Below are positions 33,055 through 41,827 of a stretch of 64,000 bases of DNA, piece after piece. This DNA comes from Anaerolineae bacterium (GTDB taxonomy: Bacteria; Chloroflexota; Anaerolineae; Anaerolineales; Villigracilaceae). Location of the stretch: positions 1 through 64,000 of the forward strand of contig QEXW01000136.1 of assembly GCA_003130845.1 (NCBI GenBank), read 5' to 3'. Below the pieces are notes generated by a model. It ran no database searches and was not told the origin of the DNA. It saw only the letters and a program-made list of their open reading frames with translations. The translations under genes were made by a program, and so were the position numbers. Each line of letters begins with the position of its first letter. The first letter of the stretch is position 1.

Positions 33055-35488
33055 CTTGCTCCTGCTTGCTATTCAAAGTGAAATAAAATGTTGCACCTTT
33101 TTCCACCTCGGCCTCGGCCCAAATCTGTCCATTGTGCCGAGCAATGATGCGCTGAACAGTGGCCAACCCAATGCCTGTGCCTTCAAATTCTTCTTGGTGG
33201 TGTAAGCGCTGAAAAACGCCAAACAATTTCGTGACGTATTGCATATCAAACCCGACACCATTATCACGCACAAAATAAACGACGTTTCCCTCTTGCTCAA
33301 GACTTCCAATTTGGATGTATGCCTTGGGGCGTGTGCTGGTATATTTGATGGCGTTGCCTATCAAGTTGGTGTATACCAACCTTAATAACGATGAATCGGC
33401 AAGAGAAGATGATAAGGGCGAAATTTGCCATTCGATGTTGCGGTTTTGGACCTCTGTAGAGAAGGATTCAATAACCGATCGCACGATTTCGTTGACATCT
33501 ACCACTTGTAGGTTTAAGGGTTTGCGTCCAAGTCGGGCAAAGTCGAGCAAAGCGTCAATCATTTGTGTCATTTGCTCGCCGGCTTTGCAAATCTTAATTA
33601 AAAATTGCTGCGCGGATGGCGGCAAATCTTGGCTAAAATCCTCCTGCAAGATGTTAGCAAAGCCTGTGATGGACCGTAGAGGGGTGCGTAAATCGTGAGA
33701 AACAGAATAGGAAAACGCCTCCAGTTCTCGGTTGATCATCTCAAGTTGTGCGGTGCGTTCGCTGACCCGTTGTTCTAGCTCGGCATTGAGTGTGCGCAGC
33801 GCCTGCTCAGCGCGCAGGCGCTCAAGCGCAGCGGCGATCTGACCGGCAAGTGTCACCAGTAGATTTTCATCCGCATCGCTGAACGCATTGGCTTGACGGC
33901 TTTCAATGTTCAATACCCCTAATAGTTTTTCTCCGGCTAAAATAGGAACGCACAGCTCAGACTGAATCGAAGTATCAATTGCACAATACAGGGGATCACC
34001 CGCATGATTTATCCGGTAGGGGCGTCGCTCTGCCGCAGTTTTTCCCACTACTCCTTGATTGAGGCGCGTAACCAGTTGGGTCGGATCGAAGGTATCGGAT
34101 AGGCCGCGAATGGCACGGGCGTGTGTGCGTAAGACTTGTTCTTGCTCATCCCACAGTCCTATACCGACAATATCAGGGTAGAGTGAGTGATACAGCGTCT
34201 CAACCACCCATTCGAGTAGTTCGTCTTCACTTTTTCTCGTAGCGCTGGCCTGTGCTGCTGCATTAAGGATATAGAGTTCCTTAAGTCGCTGCTGCAATTG
34301 AAAATTAACTTGGCGGGTGAGTTCTTCCGCTTGTTTTCGTTCGGCCAATTCTTGCTGCAGGCGGGCAAACAAACGGGCATTTTCAATCGCAATGCCGGCT
34401 TGAATTGCTACCGATTCAACCAGTTGTAAATGTTCTTCTGTATACGCATTGAAGTCATATCGCTGAACGGTGAGTGCACCGATTGTTTGTCCATGCTTTT
34501 TGAGTGGCACGAAAATGACCGAAGCCGTGCAACGGTTGCGATCGCCCACAAGATGAAATTTGTCTTTGAACATTTCAAGTTCGTTTGGTTGGTAAAGACG
34601 TAGAATGGATTTGCCGCTCTCAAAGACCTCGAATGTTTCGTTGCTGGCTTGCAGGGGTGCATCTGGCTCATCCCAATAGCGACCGCTCTCATAGACCGCC
34701 AGATAAGTCATCGTGCGTGCTTCCACGTTGAACACCCGCACGGAATAAAAATCAAAGACCAAGAATTGCGCCAGCTTTTGGCGAATGATTTCCAGTACAG
34801 TATGCAAATCTGTCACTTCTGAAATGGCCAGCCCAATTTCGTTGAGAGTCGCTAAGTACCGAGCAGATTGTGCGGCGCGTTCTTCGGCTTGTTGGCGTTC
34901 TTTTAGTTCATGTTTTAGCCGCTCAAGCGCTTGATCGTTTAGACGCATTGTCATGAACAACATGCTGGCAGCTGCCGTAAAGTAAAATATGCTGTCTAGC
35001 CAAAAGGCAAAAGATGTCATTGGCACAGCCGAAGATGGCAAAAAGCCAGATGTTTCTGCATACAATAGGACATACCCTGTCCCCAAGCAGAGCAATGTAA
35101 CCAAAAGAGTAGCAATGCGCTTGCCTACAATCACCCCCGCGGCAATAATAGCCACCAGGTAACCATAATACCCTGAACTGCGCACGCCACCGCCGGTATA
35201 AGCCGCATACGTAAATACGAGCCAGAGCATTAAGGTGATTGCTGTGGAGACGGCACCCACATACCCTTTCTGAAGAAAGAACATTCCCAGCAACAGGCTT
35301 GTGATGAGGATGACCGTTTGCGCCAGATAGCGCATCCAATTTGAGATATCGGTCAGGCTGTTTAAGAGCGCATAAACCAGGCTAACCCCTATAAAAAATA
35401 CCAATAGATTGCGCAAAATCTGTGCTGTTTGTGGCTCGCTTTCTTGTTCTGTTGGGGGCAGCGTAAAAAGCGTTTGGAATATTTTCAT
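33047..35488 (-). CDS. GAF-domain sensor histidine kinase
   Basis: 813 residues. Six helices (about 27-182), coiled coil, two GAF domains (about 212-375 and 405-560), coiled coil, HisKA with His598 (SVSHDLRTPLRSI), N box LIGNAIKYT, G1 RDNGVGFD, G2 GTGIGLATV. The catalytic end is closely similar to the downstream kinase, so the two are paralogues with exchanged sensor domains. A TATAAT lies about 40 nt before the ATG on the minus strand and GGAGATGG serves as ribosome-binding site. Output partner unknown. Confidence 0.9.
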   Translation of the reverse strand: MKIFQTLFTLPPTEQESEPQTAQILRNLLVFFIGVSLVYALLNSLTDISNWMRYLAQTVILITSLLLGMFFLQKGYVGAVSTAITLMLWLVFTYAAYTGGGVRSSGYYGYLVAIIAAGVIVGKRIATLLVTLLCLGTGYVLLYAETSGFLPSSAVPMTSFAFWLDSIFYFTAAASMLFMTMRLNDQALERLKHELKERQQAEERAAQSARYLATLNEIGLAISEVTDLHTVLEIIRQKLAQFLVFDFYSVRVFNVEARTMTYLAVYESGRYWDEPDAPLQASNETFEVFESGKSILRLYQPNELEMFKDKFHLVGDRNRCTASVIFVPLKKHGQTIGALTVQRYDFNAYTEEHLQLVESVAIQAGIAIENARLFARLQQELAERKQAEELTRQVNFQLQQRLKELYILNAAAQASATRKSEDELLEWVVETLYHSLYPDIVGIGLWDEQEQVLRTHARAIRGLSDTFDPTQLVTRLNQGVVGKTAAERRPYRINHAGDPLYCAIDTSIQSELCVPILAGEKLLGVLNIESRQANAFSDADENLLVTLAGQIAAALERLRAEQALRTLNAELEQRVSERTAQLEMINRELEAFSYSVSHDLRTPLRSITGFANILQEDFSQDLPPSAQQFLIKICKAGEQMTQMIDALLDFARLGRKPLNLQVVDVNEIVRSVIESFSTEVQNRNIEWQISPLSSSLADSSLLRLVYTNLIGNAIKYTSTRPKAYIQIGSLEQEGNVVYFVRDNGVGFDMQYVTKLFGVFQRLHHQEEFEGTGIGLATVQRIIARHNGQIWAEAEVEKGATFYFTLNSKQEQDE

Positions 35489-35616
35489 GCCATCTCCGAA
35501 CGGCTCTAACAGTCAGTTATAGCTCATTATAGTCTTTTGCTAAAAAACAATTCATTCCGAATGTAGTCATTTTCTAAAATTCAGGTAAGAGTTGCGTTAG
35601 ATTAAACGCGCGGTAC

Positions 35617-35645
35617 TTGCACTGCCCTGTTAACAGTCATAGAAT
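35617..35645 (+). promoter_or_regulatory. Sigma70-type promoter for the J protein gene
   Basis: TTGCAC (35617-35622), 17-nt spacer, TAGAAT (35640-35645). The spacer contains the palindrome CTGTTAACAG (35627-35636), a possible operator. No CIRCE element (TTAGCACTC-N9-GAGTGCTAA) is present. Confidence 0.7.
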
Positions 35646-35663
35646 ACATCAGAAGGTGAAGTT

Positions 35664-36569
35664 ATGGAATACAAAGATTATTATCAGACTTTGGGCGTTT
35701 CACGGTCGGCCAGCGCGGATGAAATTCGCTCGGCCTACCGTAAATTGGCGCTTAAATACCATCCCGACCGTAACCCCGGCAACAAGCAGGCGGAGGAAAA
35801 GTTTAAAGAAATTAATGAGGCCTACCAGGTGCTTTCAGACCCGCAAAAGCGCGCCCGTTATGACCAGTTAGGCAGCGCTTATTCGGATTATACTCGGCGG
35901 GGCGGCACCCCTGGCGGTTTCGATTGGAGCGCTTGGACCACCGGCAGTCCGTATGGACAAGTCAATCTGGATGAACTGTTTGGCAACGTTGGCGGTTTTT
36001 CTGACTTCTTCCGCACCATTTTTGGCGGCATGGGCGCAGGCGCTCCAGATGTGGACTTCCGCTATGAACAACCTGCGCGTCCTGCTGAATACCCGGTCAG
36101 CATCAGTTTGCGGGAAGCCTACGAAGGCACAACCCGCTTGCTTTCAGTGGGTGAGAGCCGCAAGCAAGTCAAAATTCCACCGGGCGTTCGCACTGGCACA
36201 AAAATTCGTGTGCCAGAAGCCGGCCTTGGCGGCAAGGATGTCTACCTGAAAGTAACGGTGGAGCCAGACCCCCACTTTGAGCGCGATGGTGATAACCTCA
36301 GCACGACCACCACCATTGATGTTTTTACCGCCCTCTTAGGTGGTGAGGCCGCGGTGCAAACCCTCACCGGTCGCGTGAAACTGACCATTCCGCCGGGTAC
36401 ACAGCCAGACCAAAAGTTCCGCCTGGTCGGACGCGGCATGCCCAAACTGAAAGATCCGCAGTCTAAGGGTGATTTGTTCGTCAAGGTCAAGGTCACTTTA
36501 CCTAAACAGTTAACCGAAGAGCAAAAGCGGTTAATTCAAAAAGCAAAAATGTTAATGTCTGCGACATGA
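35664..36569 (+). CDS. CbpA-type J-domain co-chaperone
   Basis: 301 residues. N-terminal J domain (about 4-70) with HPD in [10 protein letters not shown], a Gly-rich linker ([26 protein letters not shown]), and two C-terminal beta-barrel substrate domains ([39 protein letters not shown]). There is no zinc-finger cluster, so it is a class II/CbpA-like protein. It stimulates DnaK and may bind DNA. GAAGGTGA precedes the ATG. It may be co-transcribed with the HtrA gene 44 nt downstream, which fits a protein-quality-control unit. Confidence 0.92.
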   Translation: MEYKDYYQTLGVSRSASADEIRSAYRKLALKYHPDRNPGNKQAEEKFKEINEAYQVLSDPQKRARYDQLGSAYSDYTRRGGTPGGFDWSAWTTGSPYGQVNLDELFGNVGGFSDFFRTIFGGMGAGAPDVDFRYEQPARPAEYPVSISLREAYEGTTRLLSVGESRKQVKIPPGVRTGTKIRVPEAGLGGKDVYLKVTVEPDPHFERDGDNLSTTTTIDVFTALLGGEAAVQTLTGRVKLTIPPGTQPDQKFRLVGRGMPKLKDPQSKGDLFVKVKVTLPKQLTEEQKRLIQKAKMLMSAT

Positions 36570-36613
36570 AACAATGCACGTGACGCCAACAATCCAAAGC
36601 ACAGGAGATTGTT

Positions 36614-37783
36614 ATGCTTAAGAAGTTCCGTTTACTGGTAGTGATTTTCGTTCTTCTTCTTGCCTCACTGGCCTGCCGGACGTTGCAAGGCACGGTCAAT
36701 CCACAATCTACCCCCATGCCTGCTGTATCGGTGGTCGCAACCCAGGCAGTTGACCCTGCCATACCAATCCAAGCTTCCTCGGCGTTAGCCGAGCAGGAAT
36801 TGCTTGTCACACTCTATGAGCGAGTCATCCCCGGCATCGTCTCCATTCAGGTTGTCACCAGCAACGGTGGCAGCCAGGGCTCAGGCTTTGTGTACGATAA
36901 GCAAGGGCATATTGTCACCAATGAACATGTCGTGGATGGGCAGACCGAAATGCAGGTCACTTTTCATTCTGGCCTGAAGGCGTATGCTCGCCTGGTGGGT
37001 GTGGACAAGGATTCCGATATCGCGGTTATCAAAGTAGATGTCCCCGAATCAGAACTCGTTCCACTCACGTTGGGCGATTCCTACCAGTTAAAGGTCGGTC
37101 AAAAAGTGATTGCGATTGGCAATCCGTTTGGGTTAAGTGGCACGATGACGACCGGCATCGTCTCAGCACTGGGACGTACCCTGCCTTCTAATCGGCAAAC
37201 TGCTAGCGGTGGGTTCTTTAGCGCGGGTGACCTGATTCAGACCGATGCGGCCATCAATCCCGGCAACTCTGGTGGGCCGCTCTTCAATCTAAACGGTGAA
37301 GTGATTGGCATCAATCGCGCCATCCGCACGGTCTCCTCGACTGCGATGGGCGAACCGGTTAATTCTGGTATTGGGTTTGCGATTGCTATCAACATTGTCA
37401 AACGGGTTGTGCCAGAAATCATCAAAACCGGTAAGTATGATTATCCGTACATGGGCATTTCTTCGGTAGACGATTTAGATTTGAGTGAAATCGAAGCCTT
37501 GGGCTTGCCTCAATATACCGGTGCGTATGTGACTACGGTCGTCCCTGGCGGACCAGCCGATAAAGCCGGCATTCGCGCCGGCACGCGTGATGTAGGACTG
37601 GGACCGAACCTAAAAGCTGGTGGCGATTTGATTGTGGCGATGGATGGCGTGCCGATTAAGAACTTCGACGACTTGCTGCGTTATCTCATCAACAATAAAA
37701 GCCCGGGTGACACATTGGTTTTGACTGTGCTGCGTGATAATCAGAAGCTCGATATAACGCTTACGTTAGATAAACGTCCCTGA
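36614..37783 (+). CDS. HtrA/Deg-type serine protease lipoprotein
   Basis: 389 residues. The N terminus carries a lipobox ending at Cys21 (LASLAC), and a linker follows. The trypsin-like domain shows the triad His105 (VTNEHVV), Asp135 (DSDIAVIKV) and Ser219 (NPGNSGGPLF). One PDZ domain (about 280-385) with the carboxylate loop YPYMGISS follows. It is probably an extracytoplasmic, membrane-tethered quality-control protease. It ends at a strong terminator. Confidence 0.93.
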   Translation: MLKKFRLLVVIFVLLLASLACRTLQGTVNPQSTPMPAVSVVATQAVDPAIPIQASSALAEQELLVTLYERVIPGIVSIQVVTSNGGSQGSGFVYDKQGHIVTNEHVVDGQTEMQVTFHSGLKAYARLVGVDKDSDIAVIKVDVPESELVPLTLGDSYQLKVGQKVIAIGNPFGLSGTMTTGIVSALGRTLPSNRQTASGGFFSAGDLIQTDAAINPGNSGGPLFNLNGEVIGINRAIRTVSSTAMGEPVNSGIGFAIAINIVKRVVPEIIKTGKYDYPYMGISSVDDLDLSEIEALGLPQYTGAYVTTVVPGGPADKAGIRAGTRDVGLGPNLKAGGDLIVAMDGVPIKNFDDLLRYLINNKSPGDTLVLTVLRDNQKLDITLTLDKRP

Positions 37784-37809
37784 GCGTTGTTCTCTTCCCT
37801 TTGCACAGA

Positions 37810-37843
37810 AACGCGCTTGTTCGCTCGAACGGGCGCGTTTTTT
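37810..37843 (+). terminator. Terminator after the HtrA gene
   Basis: AACGCGCTTGTTCG pairs with CGAACGGGCGCGTT (two G-T pairs), followed by TTTTTT. Confidence 0.92.
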
Positions 37844-37864
37844 GCATTTGCTGAAAAATGGCTC

Positions 37865-37892
37865 TTGACATTTAGAAATAATGTTCTATAAT
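37865..37892 (+). promoter_or_regulatory. Strong promoter of the membrane protein gene
   Basis: Consensus TTGACA (37865-37870), 16-nt spacer, consensus TATAAT (37887-37892). This is the best match to the sigma70 consensus in the window. Confidence 0.85.
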
Positions 37893-37923
37893 TTGTTTAT
37901 ACCCTATTAGAACATTTTTTCTA
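37873..37923 (+). promoter_or_regulatory. Two copies of TAGAA-N6-TTCTA (candidate operators)
   Basis: The first copy (37873-37888) sits between and over the -35 and -10 boxes, the second (37908-37923) near the transcription start and upstream of the ribosome-binding site. Their starts are 35 bp apart. The outer arms also form AATGTTCTA...TAGAACATT. Occupancy would block RNA polymerase, so a repressor is likely; its identity is unknown. Confidence 0.6.
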
Positions 37924-37940
37924 TGAAAAGGAGTGATTTA

Positions 37941-38756
37941 ATGAACACCCCCCTTCGTTCGCGGCCCTTCAATCCCAGTATCAACAAATTCATTCATGCC
38001 CTCGATGCACAGCGCGGACGGGCCTTCGGCTTCATGATCATTGGCGCATTGTTAGCATTCGAATTGTTTAACTTCAGCACGACCGAATTCGCCCTGCATG
38101 ATGTTTTGGGCAATCTGAAGTTCATGGGCATCAAATGGTCCACCATCCTCGCGATTGCGTTTTGTGGCATTGACTTCGCCGGAATTGCGCGCTTATTCAC
38201 GCCGGAACAAGGTGCCGATGAACCCGCCGAAGTCTGGTATCTCTTCGGCGCGTGGATTTTAGCCGCAGCCATGAATGCCACCCTCACGTGGTGGGGCGTA
38301 TCGGTTGCAATTGCCAACCACAACAGCCAAGGAGCCGCCGTCATCGGGAGTGAAACGGTGCGCACGGTTGTTCCGGTCTTCGTGGCTGTCATGGTTTGGG
38401 TCATTCGCATTCTGATTATCGGCACCTTTGCCTTGGCGGGGGAACGGATTTTTAGCCAGGCTGACCAACGCCTTGCCCGTACCCCTGCTCGCCCTTCGGT
38501 TGCCGAACAGCCGGTTGCTCGCCCGGTGCGTCCGACTGCTTCTACTAACCCGGCGGCACGTTCATTTTCTCCACAAACCACTGCAAAATATCAACCTCAA
38601 CACCGGCCTACCTATGCCGCACCGCAAGCTTCTATCCGTTCTGGGGTGGTCTCTAGCAGCCGGCCTGAGCCAACCTATGAACCAACGGATGAGCCGGTAT
38701 ATCACAACCTAATGAGCGCGCGCGAATTGTTGGAACGTAACCAAATGCGGCGCTAG
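37941..38756 (+). CDS. Four-helix membrane protein with Pro/Ala-rich cytoplasmic tail, function unknown
   Basis: 271 residues from the ATG at 37941 (AAGGAGTG upstream); the ATG at 37923 lies within the candidate operator and lacks a ribosome-binding site. Four hydrophobic segments: GFMIIGALLAFELF, STILAIAFCGIDFAGIA, WYLFGAWILAAAMNATL, and VVPVFVAVMVWVIRILIIGTFAL. A disordered tail rich in Pro, Ala, Thr and Arg ends in a conserved-looking helix ARELLERNQMRR. I do not recognise the family. The strong regulated promoter and the adjacent lytic transglycosylase gene suggest a cell-envelope or transfer-machine component. Confidence 0.75.
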   Translation: MNTPLRSRPFNPSINKFIHALDAQRGRAFGFMIIGALLAFELFNFSTTEFALHDVLGNLKFMGIKWSTILAIAFCGIDFAGIARLFTPEQGADEPAEVWYLFGAWILAAAMNATLTWWGVSVAIANHNSQGAAVIGSETVRTVVPVFVAVMVWVIRILIIGTFALAGERIFSQADQRLARTPARPSVAEQPVARPVRPTASTNPAARSFSPQTTAKYQPQHRPTYAAPQASIRSGVVSSSRPEPTYEPTDEPVYHNLMSARELLERNQMRR

Positions 38757-38828
38757 AAAATTCCCCTTTTCACCATGCTGATAATCATCCTTGATAATCA
38801 AGAGCGAACCTGAAGCGAATTGAACCTC

Positions 38829-39518
38829 ATGACTCCTACGCGCTCTCTCCCGACGTCTCGTCGCAGGCGCAGACAGACAGTCCCCTCGAGCGGCTGTCTG
38901 TCTGGCTTTTTACTGCCTCCCTTTGTGGCTTTGTGTTTTGGTGTTTTGTTGGCGTTCGTCACCCTTGGTCAGGGCGAACAGCGTGTGGATGTTGCTGCTG
39001 CGCCCGCTACGGGGTCGAATGGCCTTCTCGCGCCATTGTTTACCCCTGAAGTGCAGTTTTGGGCCGCTCAGATTGTCACCTGGTCGGCAGAACAGGGCCT
39101 GGACCCAAACTTGGCGGCAACGGTTATGCAAATTGAATCGTGTGGACATCCTGGCGTGCGCTCATCGGCCGGCGCGACCGGTTTGTTTCAGGTGATGCCG
39201 TACCACTTTCAACTGTTTGAAGATGCCTATGACCCGGCCACCAACGCCCGGCGGGGGCTGGATTATCTGCGCCGTGCCTTAGAGCGGGCCAACGGCGACC
39301 CGCGCTTGGCCCTGGCTGGCTACAATGGTGGTCTGGGGGTGATTGGGCGTGCAGAAGCCCGCTGGCCGGCGGAGACTCGTCGGTATGTTTACTGGGGCAG
39401 CGGGATTTACGCAGATGCGCAACAAAACGCATCTCACTCTGTTCGGCTGAACGAGTGGCTAGACGCCGGCGGGGCGAGTTTGTGTAAAAAAGCCCGTCAA
39501 TACCTGGGTTTGCGCTGA
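38829..39518 (+). CDS. Membrane-anchored lytic transglycosylase (SLT domain)
   Basis: 229 residues from the ATG at 38829 (a TTG at 38820 is less likely). A basic N terminus and one signal-anchor helix (LLPPFVALCFGVLLAFVTL) precede an SLT domain. Catalytic Glu lies in MQIESCGHPGVRSSAGATGLFQVM, and the domain ends with LALAGYNGGLGVIG. It should cleave the peptidoglycan glycan strand with formation of 1,6-anhydro ends. It is 72 nt behind the unknown membrane protein and probably in the same operon; such pairs often open the wall for a membrane-spanning machine. That role is inferred. Confidence 0.87.
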   Translation: MTPTRSLPTSRRRRRQTVPSSGCLSGFLLPPFVALCFGVLLAFVTLGQGEQRVDVAAAPATGSNGLLAPLFTPEVQFWAAQIVTWSAEQGLDPNLAATVMQIESCGHPGVRSSAGATGLFQVMPYHFQLFEDAYDPATNARRGLDYLRRALERANGDPRLALAGYNGGLGVIGRAEARWPAETRRYVYWGSGIYADAQQNASHSVRLNEWLDAGGASLCKKARQYLGLR

Positions 39519-39534
39519 GAGGCTAGAAAGGGAT

Positions 39535-40926
39535 TTACGTTGTTGGAATTGGATTGTTTTGCCCTTCCGTCAACGGTAAATAGACGGCAAAGGTTGTACC
39601 GCGCCCTTCTTGTGAATTGACTTCGATCCGCCCGCCGTGCGCATCCACAATGAAGTAGGCAATCGAAAGCCCCAACCCAAAGCCACTCGTCTTCGAGCGC
39701 GTGCGAGATTTCTCTCCACGATAGAAGCGGTCGAAGATGTGTGGCAAATCTTTGGCCGGAATCCCCGGCCCCATATCGCGGATAATCACGCGCGCCGTTT
39801 CCTGTGAACGTGAAAGACCAATGTACACATCGCCCCCAATCGGGCTGTAGTGAATGGCATTCGCAATCAGGTTGATGAACACTTGTTTTAGGCGGTCGCG
39901 GTCTGCAGTCAGCGTGATTTGATCAATCTCGGTTAATTTCAAATGCACTTTATCACCCGCCAATACGCGCATTTCCTGCAGCACGTCGGTCAGCAATTCA
40001 TCTAGCATGACGGTCCGCAAATTGAGCGGCAGCTTGCCCGATTCGGCTTGCGCCAGTAAGAGTAAATCTTCCACCATGCGTGTTAAGCGGTCGGCTTCGT
40101 CTTTAATTGAATCAAGCGACTCTTCATCCGGTCCAATTTTTCGAATCAGGTCGGCGTTGCCCTTGATGACCGTTAGCGGGGTACGTAGTTCATGGGAGAC
40201 ATCCGCCAAGAACCGTTGCTGAGCCGTGAAAAGCGTTTCTAGCCGCTCGAAAGTGCGGTTGAAGGCACGAATGAGCGTGCCGATTTCATCGTTGGAGGGA
40301 CCACTGTATGGAATACGGCGCGAAAGGTCATCGGCGCGGGTAATTTGTTCTGCGGTGTAGGTGACGGTGGCCAGTGGTGCAAGCGCCTGCCCAATCGAAA
40401 GCCAAGAAGCTGCAGCGGCTAGAATCATCGAAAGCAGCGTTAGAAATATGAGCAATGCCAGTAGCGTGCGCTGGATAGAATCCAGAATCGTCAGGTTGGT
40501 AGCGGCTTGTAATACGCCAGCCGGGCGGTCGCCGACCACAATCGGGGCGGTTAGGACGCGTAAATGAGTGCGTTGGATGTATACATCACGATACACAGGC
40601 TGTAATGCCATCAGATTGGCGGCATCGAGCGGCAATTCAAAGTCGCGAATACCTGGCGAGGCCATTTGCAAACGACCTTGTTTATCCCAGTATTGGACGT
40701 ACACATTGGCCGTCCACTCCAGCGAGGGCAGAGTCAACACATTCAGGTTGCCCACCGAGCTGACACGCGAATTGGTCAGAATGGTCGTCACGGTTTGGGC
40801 GAGGGTGCGGTCAATTTGATTGCGCAAAAAGGCGCCAACCAACAGATAGATGAGCACTCCAAACAAGAGCAGAATGCCACCAAGTAACGAAGTGTAAAGA
40901 AACGTGAGCCGTAGACGTAAAGACAT
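39535..40926 (-). CDS. Two-component sensor histidine kinase
   Basis: 463 residues from the ATG at 40926, where the first transmembrane helix is directly behind MSLRLRLTFLYTSLLGG. A longer in-frame start at 41013 adds an unlikely Ser/Thr leader. It has two helices flanking an extracellular sensor (about 35-160), a HAMP domain, HisKA (ADVSHELRTPLTVIKGN), and an ATPase with N box LIANAIHYSP, G1 RDMGPGIP and G2 SGFGLGLSIAYF. It pairs with the response regulator encoded upstream on the same strand. Confidence 0.9.
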   Translation of the reverse strand: MSLRLRLTFLYTSLLGGILLLFGVLIYLLVGAFLRNQIDRTLAQTVTTILTNSRVSSVGNLNVLTLPSLEWTANVYVQYWDKQGRLQMASPGIRDFELPLDAANLMALQPVYRDVYIQRTHLRVLTAPIVVGDRPAGVLQAATNLTILDSIQRTLLALLIFLTLLSMILAAAASWLSIGQALAPLATVTYTAEQITRADDLSRRIPYSGPSNDEIGTLIRAFNRTFERLETLFTAQQRFLADVSHELRTPLTVIKGNADLIRKIGPDEESLDSIKDEADRLTRMVEDLLLLAQAESGKLPLNLRTVMLDELLTDVLQEMRVLAGDKVHLKLTEIDQITLTADRDRLKQVFINLIANAIHYSPIGGDVYIGLSRSQETARVIIRDMGPGIPAKDLPHIFDRFYRGEKSRTRSKTSGFGLGLSIAYFIVDAHGGRIEVNSQEGRGTTFAVYLPLTEGQNNPIPTT

Positions 40927-41052
40927 TGCGCGAGGAGATTGGGCAGTCGGGAGGGTACGTTTTGAAGAGATTGTATCCGAAGTTGATAAGTTTAAACTGA
41001 AAACGCCGGGCAAATGCCAACGGCGTTTTTAACTTAAGTTCTTTCGTGCTTT

Positions 41053-41733
41053 TTACGGCGTTTCGCGCAAGACATAGCCTACCCCGCGCACGGTGTGAAT
41101 TAAGCGCGGCAAGGTCTCGTTATCTTCCAATTTTTGGCGCAGATAACGGATGTACACTTCTAACACGTTACTCTCTCCACCAAAATCATATCCCCACACC
41201 CGGTCGAAGATGACTTCGCGCGTGAGGACCTGTTTGGGATGCCGCATGAAGAGTTCTAGCAGCTCGTACTCCTTGGCGGTGAGTTGAATGAGTTTGCCAC
41301 CGCGTATGGCTTCCCGTGAGCCGGTGTCCAAGGTCAGGTCGGCAAATTTCAAGACCTGGTTGCGCTCGGGTTGCGTGCGGCGTAATAGGGCGCGAATGCG
41401 AGCCTGCAACTCGTCCAGGTTAAAGGGCTTAACCATGTAGTCGTCAGCGCCGGCATCTAGCCCTTGCACGCGGTCTTGAATTGAGTCTTTGGCGGTCAAC
41501 ATAAGAATAGGCATGCTACCGGCCAGCCGTAAGCGATGACAGACTTCTAGCCCATCCATGCCTGGCAACATCCAATCTAAGATTACCAGGTCGGGGTTGC
41601 GGTCACGTGCTAGGTTTAAGCCAGTGCGCCCATCGGTCGCCACATCAACTGCATACCCTTCATACGCCAGGCCGCGTTGCAACACTTTCAAGATGGCCTG
41701 GTCGTCTTCAATGATAAGAATTCTTTCGTTCAT
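41053..41733 (-). CDS. OmpR-family response regulator
   Basis: 226 residues from the ATG at 41733, where [14 protein letters not shown] starts the receiver domain. The phosphoryl acceptor is the Asp in [14 protein letters not shown], and Thr/Lys switch residues are in LMLTAKDS and MVKPFN. The C-terminal winged helix (about 130-226) contains [25 protein letters not shown] and [16 protein letters not shown]. It binds DNA as a dimer when phosphorylated by the adjacent kinase. A palindrome lies over its own -10 region. Confidence 0.93.
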   Translation of the reverse strand: MNERILIIEDDQAILKVLQRGLAYEGYAVDVATDGRTGLNLARDRNPDLVILDWMLPGMDGLEVCHRLRLAGSMPILMLTAKDSIQDRVQGLDAGADDYMVKPFNLDELQARIRALLRRTQPERNQVLKFADLTLDTGSREAIRGGKLIQLTAKEYELLELFMRHPKQVLTREVIFDRVWGYDFGGESNVLEVYIRYLRQKLEDNETLPRLIHTVRGVGYVLRETP

Positions 41734-41760
41734 ACCGAATGGCCCTTTCCAAATAAGATT

Positions 41761-41777
41761 ATACACAACCTGTGTAT
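41761..41777. promoter_or_regulatory. Palindrome over the response-regulator promoter
   Basis: ATACACAACCTGTGTAT: perfect 7-bp arms with a 3-nt centre. On the minus strand it runs into TATAAT, the likely -10 of the response regulator. It also lies upstream of the divergent sugar transferase gene, so it could control both. Autoregulation is an inference. Confidence 0.55.
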
Positions 41778-41791
41778 GACTTTTATAAAAC

Positions 41792-41820
41792 TGAACAAAT
41801 TCACAGCCCGATGGTAGAAT
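41792..41820 (+). promoter_or_regulatory. Leaderless promoter of the sugar transferase gene
   Basis: TGAACA (41792-41797), 17-nt spacer, TAGAAT (41815-41820), then 7 nt (TTAAGCG) to the ATG at 41828. No Shine-Dalgarno sequence. Confidence 0.55.
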
Positions 41821-41827
41821 TTAAGCG

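Noticed and set aside
35489-35663. CIRCE/HrcA operator before the J-protein gene
   Set aside because: No TTAGCACTC-N9-GAGTGCTAA or close variant was found; only a short CTGTTAACAG palindrome.
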